Source: Fenollaria timonensis
Lineage (GTDB): Bacteria; Bacillota; Clostridia; Tissierellales; Peptoniphilaceae
DNA length: 64,000 nucleotides
Reading direction: 5' to 3'
Assembly: GCF_001457835.1 (NCBI RefSeq)
Contig: NZ_LN898230.1
Coordinates: 451,600 to 515,599, forward strand
The position numbers and the translations under genes were made by a program. Every line of letters starts with the position of its first letter. Position 1 is the stretch's first letter. The notes beneath the pieces are model-generated. The model worked only from the letters and a program-made list of their open reading frames with translations. It was not told where the DNA came from and made no database searches. Of the stretch, positions 1 to 11,877 are shown piece by piece.

Positions 1-98
1 CAGCTGATTTAGCTAAAGAAGAAAACATAGACGGCTTCTTAATTGGCGGTGCTTCACTTAAGACTGAGTCTTTCGAAGCTATTGCTAAGGAGATATAA
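1..98 (+). CDS. tpiA: triosephosphate isomerase, C-terminal fragment
   Basis: The gene runs in from the left edge; the visible part is about 31 codons, in frame from base 3, ending in TAA at 96-98. The peptide contains DGFLIGGASLK, the phosphate-binding loop typical of the C-terminus of triosephosphate isomerase, which interconverts dihydroxyacetone phosphate and glyceraldehyde 3-phosphate. Only one base separates its stop from gpmI, so the two are in one glycolytic operon that continues to eno. The partial length limits confidence, but the motif and the gene order (tpiA-gpmI-eno) agree. Confidence 0.85.
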   Translation, partial: ADLAKEENIDGFLIGGASLKTESFEAIAKEI

Positions 99-99
99 G

Positions 100-2911
<2,812 letters not shown>

Positions 2912-2930
2912 TTTAAAAAATATCTATATG

Positions 2931-2958
2931 GGATGGGCCCCGTGCTCATCCTTTTTTT
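2931..2958 (+). terminator. intrinsic terminator after eno
   Basis: Stem GGATGGGC (2931-2938) pairs with GCTCATCC (2944-2951), 8 bp with one G-U, loop CCCGT, followed directly by seven T. It ends the glycolytic operon. The remaining bases to 3118 hold small imperfect repeats (TAAATCG occurs twice near 3043-3100) but no RNA family that I recognise. Confidence 0.9.
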
Positions 2959-3118
2959 CTGTCTGAAGAAGGCCATTGACTTAGTGGCAAGGCTATATTA
3001 ATAGCAAGACAAAAACGATTTTTACAAAAGCCGATTCACGCGTAAATCGATATTTGCACTTCCATAAACATGACCCAAAATGAATTAAGCATAAATCGAA
3101 GTAAATGAGAAAAAATCA

Positions 3119-3147
3119 TTGCAAAATAAATGCTCTTGTGGTAAAAT
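3119..3147 (+). promoter_or_regulatory. sigma-A type promoter for secG-hppA
   Basis: TTGCAA (3119-3124), 17-bp spacer, TAAAAT (3142-3147), about 34 bases before the secG start. It is the best -35/-10 pair between the eno terminator and secG. Confidence 0.6.
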
Positions 3148-3180
3148 AGATATGTTATAAGAGAGAATGGAGGTGTGTGT

Positions 3181-3399
3181 ATGACTTACGTATTGTATGC
3201 ACTAGTTGCAATTTCAGCTTTAGTATTAACTATATCAGTAGCAGCTACTGAGGGAGACGATCAAGGCTTACAAGCATTGGGCGGAGCTGAAAGCATTTGG
3301 GGTTCTAAAAATCCTACAAGAAATGTTCTTTTAAAAAGAATAACTACAGTTTCATCGGTTGTGTTTATGGTAACAACTTTGATATTAGCGGCTTTATAA
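3181..3399 (+). CDS. secG: protein translocase subunit SecG
   Basis: Small auxiliary subunit of the SecYEG channel. The 72-aa product has two hydrophobic helices (about residues 2-22 and 49-70) separated by a loop with QGLQALGGAESIWG, matching the conserved G-rich SecG loop. ATG at 3181 was chosen because GGAGG at 3169-3173 is seven bases upstream; a GTG two codons earlier overlaps that RBS. In many Firmicutes secG lies between eno and rnr; here hppA and three further genes are inserted before rnr. Confidence 0.92.
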   Translation: MTYVLYALVAISALVLTISVAATEGDDQGLQALGGAESIWGSKNPTRNVLLKRITTVSSVVFMVTTLILAAL

Positions 3400-3419
3400 T
3401 AATAAAATAGGAGGAAGAA

Positions 3420-5423
3420 ATGGACAAAATTTTAATCATAGCTCCTATAGTTGGAGCTATAGCACTATTATTTGCTTTAGTTAAAGCTATGTACGTTTCT
3501 AAGCAAGATGCTGGAAACGACAGAATGAAGGAGATAGCTGGCTACATTCAAGAAGGTGCTCTTGCATTTTTAACTAGAGAATACAAATATTTAGCAATAT
3601 TCATTGTTGTATTATTTGCAATTCTAGCTCTATCAATCAACATCGGTACTGCCGTTTGTTATTTAATAGGTGCGGTATTCTCAATTTGTGCTGGTTACAT
3701 CGGTATGACAGTAGCTACTAAGGCTAACGTAAGAACTGCAAACGCAGCTAAGGAAAGCGGTATGGGCAAGGCTCTAAACGTTGCTTTCTCAGGCGGTACT
3801 GTTATGGGTATGTGCGTTGTAGGTCTAGGTTTACTAGGTACTAGCATTGTTTGGATGATATTCAAAGATGCTAACATAGTTACAGGCTTCGGTCTAGGTG
3901 CTTCATCAATCGCTTTATTCGCAAGAGTTGGTGGCGGTATCTATACAAAGGCTGCAGACGTTGGTGCTGACTTAGTTGGTAAGGTTGAAGCTGGTATTCC
4001 AGAAGACGACCCAAGAAACCCAGCTGTTATCGCTGATAACGTTGGTGATAACGTTGGTGACGTTGCTGGTATGGGAGCTGACTTATTTGAATCATATGTT
4101 GGAGCTATAATTTCAGCTATCACTTTAGGTGCTCTAGCATTTAGCGACAACGGTATTGCATTTGCACTAGCTCTATGCTCAGTTGGTATCGTATCATCAA
4201 TTATCGGTACATTATTTGTAAAAGGCGATAAGAACCCTCAAAAAGCACTTGATATGGCTACTTGGGGAAGTTCAATAATCACTATAATCGCTTCTTACTT
4301 CTTATCTACAAAGATATTAGGCTCAATCCAACCATTCTATGCTATAGTAGCAGGTGTTGTTGTTGGATTAATCATAGCAAAAGTTACAGAATATTATACA
4401 GCTGCTGAATATAAACCAGTTCAAAAAGTTGCTGAAGAATCAGAAACAGGTGCTTCAACAAACATCATCGCTGGTCTATCAGTTGGTATGATGTCAACAG
4501 CTATCCCAATGATAGTTATTTCAATAGGTATATTAGCTGCATTCTTCTTAGCAGGTGGAGCAGCAAGCCCAGTAAATGGTCTTTACGGAATTTCACTTGC
4601 AGCAGTAGGTCTACTAGCAACAGCTGCTACAACTATCGCAGTTGACGCATACGGACCAGTTGCTGATAACGCTGGTGGTATCGCTGAAATGTGCGGACTT
4701 CCAGAAAATGTAAGAGATATTACAGATAAGCTAGACTCAGTTGGTAACACAACAGCAGCAGTTGGTAAAGGTTTTGCCATCGCTTCAGCTGCACTTACAG
4801 CTCTAGCACTATTCGCTTCATATACACAAGCAGTTGGACTTGAAAAGATCGACTTAACAAATCCATTAACTATAGCAGGTGTCTTCATTGGTGGTATGCT
4901 ACCATTCTTATTCTCATCATTAACTATGGATGCAGTTGGTAAAGCTGCTAACCAAATGATCGAAGAAGTTAGAAGACAATTTAAATCCATCCCTGGTATC
5001 ATGGAAGGAACTGCAAAACCTGATTACGGCAAATGCGTAGACATTTCTACTAAGGCAGCTCTTAAGGAAATGGTTATCCCAGGACTTCTAGCTGTTGTAT
5101 GCCCAGTACTTGTTGGTGTACTTCTAGGAACAGAAGCTCTAGGTGGTCTACTTGCTGGTTCATTAGTAACAGGCGTTCTAATGGCGATCTTCATGTCAAA
5201 CGCAGGTGGAGCTTGGGACAATGCTAAAAAGTATATTGAATCAGGTGTTCATGGTGGAAAGGGTTCAGATGCTCACAAGGCAGCAGTAACAGGAGATACT
5301 GTTGGCGACCCATTCAAGGATACATCAGGACCATCTCTAAATATACTAATTAAATTAATGACAATAGTAGCATTAGTATTTGCACAAGTATTTGTTAGCT
5401 ACGGTGGACTTATTATAAAATAA
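3420..5423 (+). CDS. hppA: membrane-bound ion-translocating pyrophosphatase
   Basis: Hydrolyses pyrophosphate and pumps H+ and/or Na+ across the membrane, recovering energy in anaerobes. 667 aa with about 15-16 hydrophobic helices. The substrate site [11 protein letters not shown] starts near residue 180 and is followed by the acidic repeats [27 protein letters not shown] at about 442-447 has Ala where K+-independent enzymes have Lys (GNTTKA), so the K+-dependent class is indicated. The ion pumped cannot be decided by eye. RBS AGGAGGA lies just upstream, 20 bases after secG, so the two are probably cotranscribed. Confidence 0.95.
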   Translation: MDKILIIAPIVGAIALLFALVKAMYVSKQDAGNDRMKEIAGYIQEGALAFLTREYKYLAIFIVVLFAILALSINIGTAVCYLIGAVFSICAGYIGMTVATKANVRTANAAKESGMGKALNVAFSGGTVMGMCVVGLGLLGTSIVWMIFKDANIVTGFGLGASSIALFARVGGGIYTKAADVGADLVGKVEAGIPEDDPRNPAVIADNVGDNVGDVAGMGADLFESYVGAIISAITLGALAFSDNGIAFALALCSVGIVSSIIGTLFVKGDKNPQKALDMATWGSSIITIIASYFLSTKILGSIQPFYAIVAGVVVGLIIAKVTEYYTAAEYKPVQKVAEESETGASTNIIAGLSVGMMSTAIPMIVISIGILAAFFLAGGAASPVNGLYGISLAAVGLLATAATTIAVDAYGPVADNAGGIAEMCGLPENVRDITDKLDSVGNTTAAVGKGFAIASAALTALALFASYTQAVGLEKIDLTNPLTIAGVFIGGMLPFLFSSLTMDAVGKAANQMIEEVRRQFKSIPGIMEGTAKPDYGKCVDISTKAALKEMVIPGLLAVVCPVLVGVLLGTEALGGLLAGSLVTGVLMAIFMSNAGGAWDNAKKYIESGVHGGKGSDAHKAAVTGDTVGDPFKDTSGPSLNILIKLMTIVALVFAQVFVSYGGLIIK

Positions 5424-5441
5424 GATAAAATTGTAATTGGA

Positions 5442-5483
5442 CTCCCCTTGATTTTAATCAGCGATGCTATTAAATAAGGGGAG
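5442..5483 (+). terminator. long hairpin after hppA, probable weak terminator
   Basis: CTCCCCTT (5442-5449) pairs with AAGGGGAG (5476-5483); inside, ATTTTAAT and ATTAAAT can extend the stem. No proper T-run follows (CTTCATTT), so termination may be partial. A TATAAT at 5491-5496 could start new transcripts for the next gene, but no good -35 is visible. Confidence 0.5.
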
Positions 5484-5508
5484 CTTCATTTATAATATGG
5501 GTGATTTT

Positions 5509-6279
5509 ATGGAAATAACGATTGACAATATTAAAATAAATTACATAATAGAAGGCGAATCAGAAAAGCCGGTTCTTATACTTCATGGCTGGGGTGCTTC
5601 AATCGAAGCGGTCATGGGTATAGTGAATGCTTTGAAGGATACAAGAAAAGTTATTGCCATAGATTTACCAGGTCATGGCAAGTCGTCTGAACCAGACAGA
5701 GTTTTTGGTGGAGAGGACTATGCAAATATTGTTAAGGCCTTTGTAGAGGAGCTCGGCATTGAGAAATTTGACGCAATCGGTCACAGCTTTGGCGGCAAAA
5801 CTTTAATACAAATTGCTTCTGAAGGCTATGAAAGGCTAGATAAGATGGTTCTTATCGATGCTTCAGGCATACTTCCTAAGAGAAGTCTTTCATATTACTT
5901 AAAAGTTTATACATATAAATTCTTTAAAAAGCTTTACAGGCTAATCTTTTTTTACAAGAGTGAAGAGGAGCTTATGAAGAAGCTTTCAAAGAAATTTGGC
6001 TCTGATGACTACAAAAATACAAGTGGTATCATCAGAAAGACCTTTGTAAAGGTCGTTAACGAGTCTCTTCTTGATAGGCTGGAGCTTATTGAGAATGGTA
6101 CTCTTATATTATGGGGCAAAAATGACGATACAACTCCATTATATATGGGTAAAATAATGAATGAGAAGATAAAAAATTCTGCTCTGGTTGAGCTTGAGGG
6201 CGGACACTTCTCATATGCAGATGATTATCAAATATTTTCACGAGTAATTAGATCTTATCTTAGTAAGGAGGAACTATGA
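5509..6279 (+). CDS. alpha/beta-fold hydrolase
   Basis: A 256-aa alpha/beta hydrolase of unknown substrate. Visible landmarks: oxyanion loop HGWGAS (26-31), strand IAIDLPGHGKS, nucleophile elbow GHSFGG with Ser93, an Asp in WGKNDDTTP near 207, and a C-terminal His in GGHFSY near 233, giving a complete Ser-Asp-His triad. No signal peptide is seen, so it is cytoplasmic. ATG at 5509 is preferred because GGTGAT precedes it; in-frame ATGs at 5464 and 5497 lie in or next to the hairpin. The stop overlaps the next start (ATGA), so it is translationally coupled to the Mur ligase and may act on a cell-wall or lipid-linked substrate; that role is inference. Confidence 0.85.
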   Translation: MEITIDNIKINYIIEGESEKPVLILHGWGASIEAVMGIVNALKDTRKVIAIDLPGHGKSSEPDRVFGGEDYANIVKAFVEELGIEKFDAIGHSFGGKTLIQIASEGYERLDKMVLIDASGILPKRSLSYYLKVYTYKFFKKLYRLIFFYKSEEELMKKLSKKFGSDDYKNTSGIIRKTFVKVVNESLLDRLELIENGTLILWGKNDDTTPLYMGKIMNEKIKNSALVELEGGHFSYADDYQIFSRVIRSYLSKEEL

Positions 6280-7766
6280 TAGCTATATTTATATTCTTGC
6301 CAATATTATTAACAGTTTTAATATATATACACTCTTTGGCGTATTTCCAAATTATGCAATTAAATATGTATATCTCAAGTGAGTACGAAGCTTGGCTTAA
6401 AAATTTTGGCTGGTTTAAAAATTCATTAAAGAAAATAAAACCGGGAGATAAAAAGCCACTTGTCTTTACTGATAGGATGAAGAGAATGATGAAGATATTT
6501 GCTTTATTTAATACTCTTATCATGTTTACATCAATCATCGCTTATTTATTATTCGGTGAAAAAATTGCTCTAGCATATTTATTGGTACTTGCTTTTATTT
6601 TGTACATCATAAGAGCAAGGAGCGTTAAGTGTGCAAATATATTAGCACTACCGATTGAAAATAAAATCAATCACGGTTTTTACGTTCAAGCACAAAATAA
6701 AATTAAAAAAGAAAAAGAAAATAAACTCAAGGTAGTTGGAATAACTGGCAGCTATGGTAAAACATCTACAAAACTTGTTTTGAACGACATAGTTAAGGAA
6801 AGTTTAAAGACATATGCAACACCTAGTTCTTTCAACACACCTATGGGTATATCAAAGGTAATCAACAATGAGCTTGAGAGCGGAACTGAAGTTTTCATAT
6901 CTGAGCTTGGAGCAAGATATGTAGGCGAGATAAAAGAGGTAGCTGAGCTAGTTATGCCAGACATAGCCATCATCACAAACATCGGTCCGTGTCACATAGA
7001 AACATTTGGCTCTATGGAAAACATTGTTAAGACTAAGTTTGAGCTTATTGATACGCTTAAGGAAGGCGGTTTAGCTATATTCAATTATGATAATCCATAT
7101 ATCAAGGAAAAAGCAGCTGAAGTCAAGACTAGAAAGGTTTATATCTCGCTTGAAGATGACGCCTGCGATTACTTTGCTAAAGATATAAGCGTAGGTGAAT
7201 TTGGTACTGAATTTACTCTTATATACAAAAATAAAGAGTACAAGCTAAAGACAAAATTACTTGGCAAACACAATATTTACAATGTACTTTTATCTGTGGC
7301 TGCGGCTCATGAGCTAGGCATGTCCATGGAAGAGATAGTTAAAGCGGTTCTTGATGTTAATCAAGTTGAGCATAGACTATCACTCGTAGAAAACCCAAAT
7401 AAGCTCATCATCATAGACGATGCATTTAACAGTAACCCAAGCGGTGCACAAGCGGCTCTTGATGTAGTAAGTGAGTTTAAAGAAGGAAAGAAGATAGTTA
7501 TCTCACCAGGCATGGTCGAACTAGGAGATTTACAATACGAAGAGAATAAAAAATTCGGCAAGAACGCAGCAGCTCTTGTAGATCACTTCATCATAGTTTC
7601 AGAAGTAAATAAAAAAGCAATCAGAGATGGCCTCGTTGAAGGCGGACTTGAGGAAGCAAAGATACATGAAGCAGCAAGTTTAGAGGATGCACAATTAATT
7701 TTACAAAAAATATGTCAAGCAGGCGACGTGATTTTATTCGAAAACGATTTGCCTGATAATTATTAG
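6276..7766 (+). CDS. membrane-anchored Mur ligase (MurF-like)
   Basis: ATP-dependent amide ligase of the Mur family. The first ~115 residues are not a Mur domain: one hydrophobic helix at about 3-22 and two at about 75-115. Then follow the ATP loop GITGSYGKTS (155-164), the central domain with ISELGARYVGEI and ITNIGPCHIETFGS, and the C-terminal domain with VEHRLSLV, DDAFNSNP and FENDLPDNY. These fit MurF (adds D-Ala-D-Ala to UDP-MurNAc-tripeptide) better than MurC/D/E, but the UDP-MurNAc-binding domain is replaced by membrane helices. ddl, which makes D-Ala-D-Ala, is the next gene, supporting a cell-wall role. It could be the true MurF or a paralogue using a lipid-linked substrate. Confidence 0.8.
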   Translation: MIAIFIFLPILLTVLIYIHSLAYFQIMQLNMYISSEYEAWLKNFGWFKNSLKKIKPGDKKPLVFTDRMKRMMKIFALFNTLIMFTSIIAYLLFGEKIALAYLLVLAFILYIIRARSVKCANILALPIENKINHGFYVQAQNKIKKEKENKLKVVGITGSYGKTSTKLVLNDIVKESLKTYATPSSFNTPMGISKVINNELESGTEVFISELGARYVGEIKEVAELVMPDIAIITNIGPCHIETFGSMENIVKTKFELIDTLKEGGLAIFNYDNPYIKEKAAEVKTRKVYISLEDDACDYFAKDISVGEFGTEFTLIYKNKEYKLKTKLLGKHNIYNVLLSVAAAHELGMSMEEIVKAVLDVNQVEHRLSLVENPNKLIIIDDAFNSNPSGAQAALDVVSEFKEGKKIVISPGMVELGDLQYEENKKFGKNAAALVDHFIIVSEVNKKAIRDGLVEGGLEEAKIHEAASLEDAQLILQKICQAGDVILFENDLPDNY

Positions 7767-7777
7767 GAGTTGATAGA

Positions 7778-8932
7778 ATGCTAAAAGTAGGCGTTATATT
7801 TGGCGGAAGAAGTGTTGAACATGAAGTATCAGTTATTACAGGTATGCAAGTAATTGAGAACATGGATAAAGAAAAGTTTCTTCCAATCCCAATCTATATT
7901 ACAAAAGAAGGCAAGTGGCTAAGCTCCGAAGCCTTCAAAAATTTTAAAACATTTAAAGATGGTGACTTTAGCTCAGCTAAGAACGTTATGCTTGGCTGTG
8001 ACTATGGCGATTTTAATTTGTATATAAATCCAGAGGCAAAGTCCATGTTTGATAAAAAAGTTTATGAAACTTTAGACTTGGTGTTCTTTGCCCTTCACGG
8101 TACCAATGGTGAGGACGGCTCATGCCAAGGACTTGTAGAAACAGTTGGCCTTCCATACACAGGCACAAACGTATTAAGCTCCTCAGTTGGTATGGACAAG
8201 GTTATAATGAAGGACGTTTATAGAGCCAATGGTCTTCCTGTAGTTAACTACAGATATTACTATAGAAGCAAGTGGAGAAGCTCTAAAGAAGAAGTCATGG
8301 CAGATATTGAAAAGAATTTAACTTATCCATTATTTATAAAGCCATCGAACCTTGGATCATCCATCGGCATATCGAAGGTTAAGAACAAGGACAATCTTGA
8401 AGAAGCTTTGATGATAGCTTTTAGTTATGACAAAAAAGTCATAGTTGAAGAATCAGTTGAAAACGCAAGAGAAATTAACTGCGCTGTCATGGGCTACGAA
8501 GAAAATGTAGAGACATCAGAACTAGAAGAGCCACTAGATTTCAAAGAACTATTAACATTTGACGATAAATACGTATCAAATAAAAAGACTCCTGGAACAA
8601 AAACAATGAGAAATTTACTTAAGAAGGACGAGCCACTAAGAGAAGAACTAGAAAGCTTAGCTACAAAGGCGTTTACCTCCATTGACGCGGCAGGTAATGC
8701 CAGAGTCGATTTACTTGTATCTAAGGATACTGGCAAAATCTATATCAATGAGATAAATACAATACCTGGTTCGGTTGCCTTCTACTTATGGGAGCCTAAA
8801 GGATATTCGTTTAAAGAGCTTATAACAAAGATGCTTGAGATAGCTCAAGCAGTTGATACTATGAGAAAAGAAACTGTTTACTCATATGACGCTGAGCTCT
8901 TTAAACGTATTCAATATGGAAAGAAATTATAG
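7778..8932 (+). CDS. ddl: D-alanine--D-alanine ligase
   Basis: ATP-grasp enzyme that joins two D-Ala for peptidoglycan precursors. 384 aa, slightly longer than the usual 310-370. N-terminal motif GVIFGGRSVEHEVSV is diagnostic; FIKPSNLGSSIGISKV is the ATP-grasp lysine/serine segment; FDDKYVSNKKTPGTK is the omega-loop region; INEINTIPGSVAFYLWEP carries the metal-binding Glu/Asn. I see no basis to call D-Ala-D-Lac or D-Ala-D-Ser specificity. Eleven bases after the Mur ligase and in the same run, so substrate and ligase are made together. Confidence 0.93.
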   Translation: MLKVGVIFGGRSVEHEVSVITGMQVIENMDKEKFLPIPIYITKEGKWLSSEAFKNFKTFKDGDFSSAKNVMLGCDYGDFNLYINPEAKSMFDKKVYETLDLVFFALHGTNGEDGSCQGLVETVGLPYTGTNVLSSSVGMDKVIMKDVYRANGLPVVNYRYYYRSKWRSSKEEVMADIEKNLTYPLFIKPSNLGSSIGISKVKNKDNLEEALMIAFSYDKKVIVEESVENAREINCAVMGYEENVETSELEEPLDFKELLTFDDKYVSNKKTPGTKTMRNLLKKDEPLREELESLATKAFTSIDAAGNARVDLLVSKDTGKIYINEINTIPGSVAFYLWEPKGYSFKELITKMLEIAQAVDTMRKETVYSYDAELFKRIQYGKKL

Positions 8933-8940
8933 GTGATAAA

Positions 8941-11043
8941 ATGAAAATCAGGGAACTTGTAATGAATTATTTCAATAGTGAGGATTATGTTCCTCAAAGC
9001 AAGAAGGAATTATTAAGAACTTTTAAGATTAATAAAAAAGATAAGAGGATGTTTGAAAAACTACTTAAGTCATTAGAGAAGGATAAAAAGATTATATGCA
9101 GCAACAATAAATATTACACTTACAATAGTTCCCATATTATCACAGGAAAGTATGAGGCTAATAAGCGCGGTTTTGGCTTTGTTATCGGCGAAGACTTCGA
9201 CGTCTTCATTAGATTTGAAAATTCGATGTACGCGATGGACTCTGATGAAGTCTGCGCAATCATCACAGATAAAAAGCCCGATGGCAACTATGAAGGCAAA
9301 ATCATTAAGATACTTAATAGAGCTACTAAGAGGGTCGTTGGTACTTATCAAGACAATGACAGCTTCGGCTTTATCACTTGTGACGATGTCAAGATAGTCT
9401 ACGACGTCTTTGTTAATAAAAGCGCTTCTAAAGGCGCAAAGCATGGCGACAAGGTCGTTGCAGAGATTATTAAGTATCCAGATAAAAATAAAAATCCGGA
9501 GGGAAGAGTCGTTGAAATCATCGGTAAGATTGATGATCCAGGCATAGACATCACTTCGATAATCAAGTCATATGAGCTTAGAGAATATTTTCCGAATAGA
9601 GTTAAAGATGAATTAGAAGAGATAAATTATGAGATGGATTCTGAGGAGATAGCCCGCAGAGTCGATTATAGAGACTTACTTACTATAACTATAGACGGCG
9701 TTGACTCAAAGGACTTGGATGACGCCATCAGCGTAGTGAAAAATGATGATAAATATACATTATACGTACACATCGCTGATGTAGCGCACTATGTTAGGGA
9801 ACGCACTTACTTAGATAAGGAAGCTTATTTAAGAGGCAACTCCTACTATCTTCTTGATAGAGTGCTTCCAATGCTACCAAAGGAGCTATCGAATGGTATT
9901 TGCTCACTTAATCCAAATGAGGACAGATTAACTTTATCTGTCAGGATGGACATAGATAAAAACGGTGAGGTCCTTAGCCATAAGATATCTGAAGCAATAA
10001 TTAATTCAGACCATAGACTTAACTACCCACAAGTTTCTGACTTTTTAGAAGGAAAGAATAAGGCTGAAGAGCTTGGACTTGAGGGACTAGAAGATACTCT
10101 TAAGAATATGGAAGAGCTAATGCATATTCTTAATGAAAAGAGAAATAAAAGAGGCAATATTGACTTTGATATAGTTGAGACAAAAGTTATTTTAGACGAG
10201 AAAGGCAAAGTTATCGACATAAGGCCAGATGAAAGGCGCGTCGCTAACAAGATCATAGAAGAGTTTATGATAGCTGCAAATGAAACTGTGGCCAAAGATT
10301 ATTTTATGAAGGACATACCTTTCGTCTACAGAGTGCATGAGAAGCCAAAGAGGGAGAAGATGTTCTACCTTTCTGAGTTTTTGAAGCGTTTCGAGCTATA
10401 CATCAACCCAGATAGTGTCACTTCGGCTGATATAGCGAATGTGCTTAATGAGCTTAAGGGCAAGAAAGAGTCTGAGCTGATCTCAAACATCATTCTTAGA
10501 ACTATGCAAAAAGCGAGATACACTTACGAAGAGCTTGGTCACTTCGGCCTTGCATCAAAGTATTATTCGCATTTCACATCGCCAATCAGAAGATACTCAG
10601 ACCTTATAATTCACAGAATTATTAAAGATTTTATGAATGGCAGACTTAAAGAAAGCAAAATCGTATACTACGAAAAGAATCTTGATCAAATCACAAAACA
10701 CATTTCTGAGACAGAACTAGTTCAAGAAAAGGCAGAGCGTGACATAGTTCAAATGAAGTGCGCTGAGTATATGCAAGACAAGATTGGAAATGTATATGTC
10801 GGAAAAGTTTCTTCACTAACATCCTTTGGTGTATACGTTATGCTTGATAATACTATAGAGGGACTTTGTCACTTCTCAAATATGGATGATGACTTCTATT
10901 ACTTTGATGAAACAGAATACAAAGTCATTGGCAAAGACTCACTAAATGAATACAAGATAGGCATGAAGGTCAGAGTGGCAGTACTTGACGCTTCGAAAGA
11001 GACGAGAACTATAGATTTTAAAATTCTTGGAGTGGTTGAATGA
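8941..11043 (+). CDS. rnr: ribonuclease R
   Basis: Processive 3'-5' exoribonuclease for structured RNA and for trans-translation substrates. 700 aa: an N-terminal winged-helix-like region, cold-shock domains ([34 protein letters not shown]), the RNB catalytic core with [15 protein letters not shown] near residues 255-270 supplying the active-site Asp residues, SPIRRYSDL, and a C-terminal S1 domain ([18 protein letters not shown]). RBS AGGTGAT precedes the ATG. It overlaps smpB by four bases; RNase R and SmpB act together in ribosome rescue, so the pairing is functional. Confidence 0.96.
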   Translation: MKIRELVMNYFNSEDYVPQSKKELLRTFKINKKDKRMFEKLLKSLEKDKKIICSNNKYYTYNSSHIITGKYEANKRGFGFVIGEDFDVFIRFENSMYAMDSDEVCAIITDKKPDGNYEGKIIKILNRATKRVVGTYQDNDSFGFITCDDVKIVYDVFVNKSASKGAKHGDKVVAEIIKYPDKNKNPEGRVVEIIGKIDDPGIDITSIIKSYELREYFPNRVKDELEEINYEMDSEEIARRVDYRDLLTITIDGVDSKDLDDAISVVKNDDKYTLYVHIADVAHYVRERTYLDKEAYLRGNSYYLLDRVLPMLPKELSNGICSLNPNEDRLTLSVRMDIDKNGEVLSHKISEAIINSDHRLNYPQVSDFLEGKNKAEELGLEGLEDTLKNMEELMHILNEKRNKRGNIDFDIVETKVILDEKGKVIDIRPDERRVANKIIEEFMIAANETVAKDYFMKDIPFVYRVHEKPKREKMFYLSEFLKRFELYINPDSVTSADIANVLNELKGKKESELISNIILRTMQKARYTYEELGHFGLASKYYSHFTSPIRRYSDLIIHRIIKDFMNGRLKESKIVYYEKNLDQITKHISETELVQEKAERDIVQMKCAEYMQDKIGNVYVGKVSSLTSFGVYVMLDNTIEGLCHFSNMDDDFYYFDETEYKVIGKDSLNEYKIGMKVRVAVLDASKETRTIDFKILGVVE

Positions 11044-11495
11044 AAGATGAAGATATAAAACTTGTAGCCAATAATAAAAAGGCGAGACATGATTATTTTA
11101 TAGAGAAGATATATGAAGCAGGCTTAGTACTTAAGGGAACTGAAGTTAAATCCATAAGACAGGGCAGAGTAAACCTAAAGGAGAGCTACGTCATCGTGAA
11201 AGATGGCGAGGTCTTCGTCTTTGGTATGCATATAAGTCCTTATAAAGAAGGCAACATTTTTAACGAAGACCCATTAAGAACGAGAAAGCTATTATTAAAT
11301 AAAAATGAAATTAGAAAGATCTCTCAAGACGTGAAGCTAGCGGGCTCTACTGTAGTTCCCTTAAGACTATACTTTAAGAATGGCAGAGCCAAGCTAGAGA
11401 TAGCACTTGCAAAAGGTAAAAAGCTTTATGACAAGAGAGAGAGTCAAAGAGAAAGAGATATTAAGAGAAGTCTTGATAGGAAGTATAAAATTTAG
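11040..11495 (+). CDS. smpB: SsrA-binding protein SmpB
   Basis: Binds tmRNA and delivers it to stalled ribosomes. 151 aa, the usual size. Motifs: [37 protein letters not shown], and a basic C-terminal tail ([19 protein letters not shown]) that enters the mRNA channel. The start overlaps the rnr stop (ATGA). No tmRNA gene is seen downstream, where the next gene follows after 10 bases, so ssrA must be elsewhere. Confidence 0.97.
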   Translation: MKDEDIKLVANNKKARHDYFIEKIYEAGLVLKGTEVKSIRQGRVNLKESYVIVKDGEVFVFGMHISPYKEGNIFNEDPLRTRKLLLNKNEIRKISQDVKLAGSTVVPLRLYFKNGRAKLEIALAKGKKLYDKRESQRERDIKRSLDRKYKI

Positions 11496-11505
11496 GAGGT
11501 AAGCG

Positions 11506-11877
11506 ATGAAGATCGGCGAGTCAAGAGAAAATTATTTAGAGATGATATTGATGCTACAAAACAAAGGCATAAAAGTTAGAAGCACAGACGTTGCTAAGGC
11601 CCTTGATTTTTCTAAGCCAAGCGTAAGTAGAGCGGTTGGTATATTGAAAGAAGACGGTTATATCGAAGTTCAAGACGACGGTGAGCTAACATTTACAAAA
11701 GAAGGCGAGAAGCTTGCAAAACTTGTATATGACAGACACTGTACACTTAGAAAGTTCTTTGAAAGCATTGGCGTTGACCCAGAGACAGCAAACGACGATG
11801 CTTGTAGAGTTGAACACGTTATTAGTCAAGTTACATTTGACAAGATAAAGGAATTAGTCAATAAAGATAATGAATAA
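11506..11877 (+). CDS. DtxR-family metal-dependent regulator
   Basis: A 123-aa winged-helix repressor with a dimerisation/metal domain and no C-terminal SH3-like domain, so of MntR length. The recognition region is STDVAKALDFSKPSVSRAVGILKEDGYIE (about 28-56). The metal site DDACRVEHVIS has Cys where DtxR/IdeR has Cys and MntR has Glu, hinting at iron-type sensing; Asn9 replaces Met10 of DtxR or Asp8 of MntR, so the metal is uncertain. RBS AGGAGG is clear. It overlaps the helicase start by eight bases. No metal transporter is nearby, so its targets are elsewhere or this operon itself. Confidence 0.85.
   Translation: MKIGESRENYLEMILMLQNKGIKVRSTDVAKALDFSKPSVSRAVGILKEDGYIEVQDDGELTFTKEGEKLAKLVYDRHCTLRKFFESIGVDPETANDDACRVEHVISQVTFDKIKELVNKDNE

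Noticed and set aside
43-99. Longer N-terminus for gpmI from ATG at 43
   Set aside because: It would overlap the tpiA coding sequence and adds residues not found in the family; ATG at 100 has an RBS.
2952-3118. Riboswitch or small RNA between eno and secG
   Set aside because: Short repeats (TAAATCG) and weak hairpins exist, but nothing matches a family I know and no structured core is visible.
4583-5002. 139-codon minus-strand frame inside hppA
   Set aside because: Antisense shadow of the conserved pyrophosphatase; no start signals.
11496-11505. tmRNA gene (ssrA) after smpB
   Set aside because: Only ten bases separate smpB from the next gene and no tmRNA-like sequence is seen nearby.
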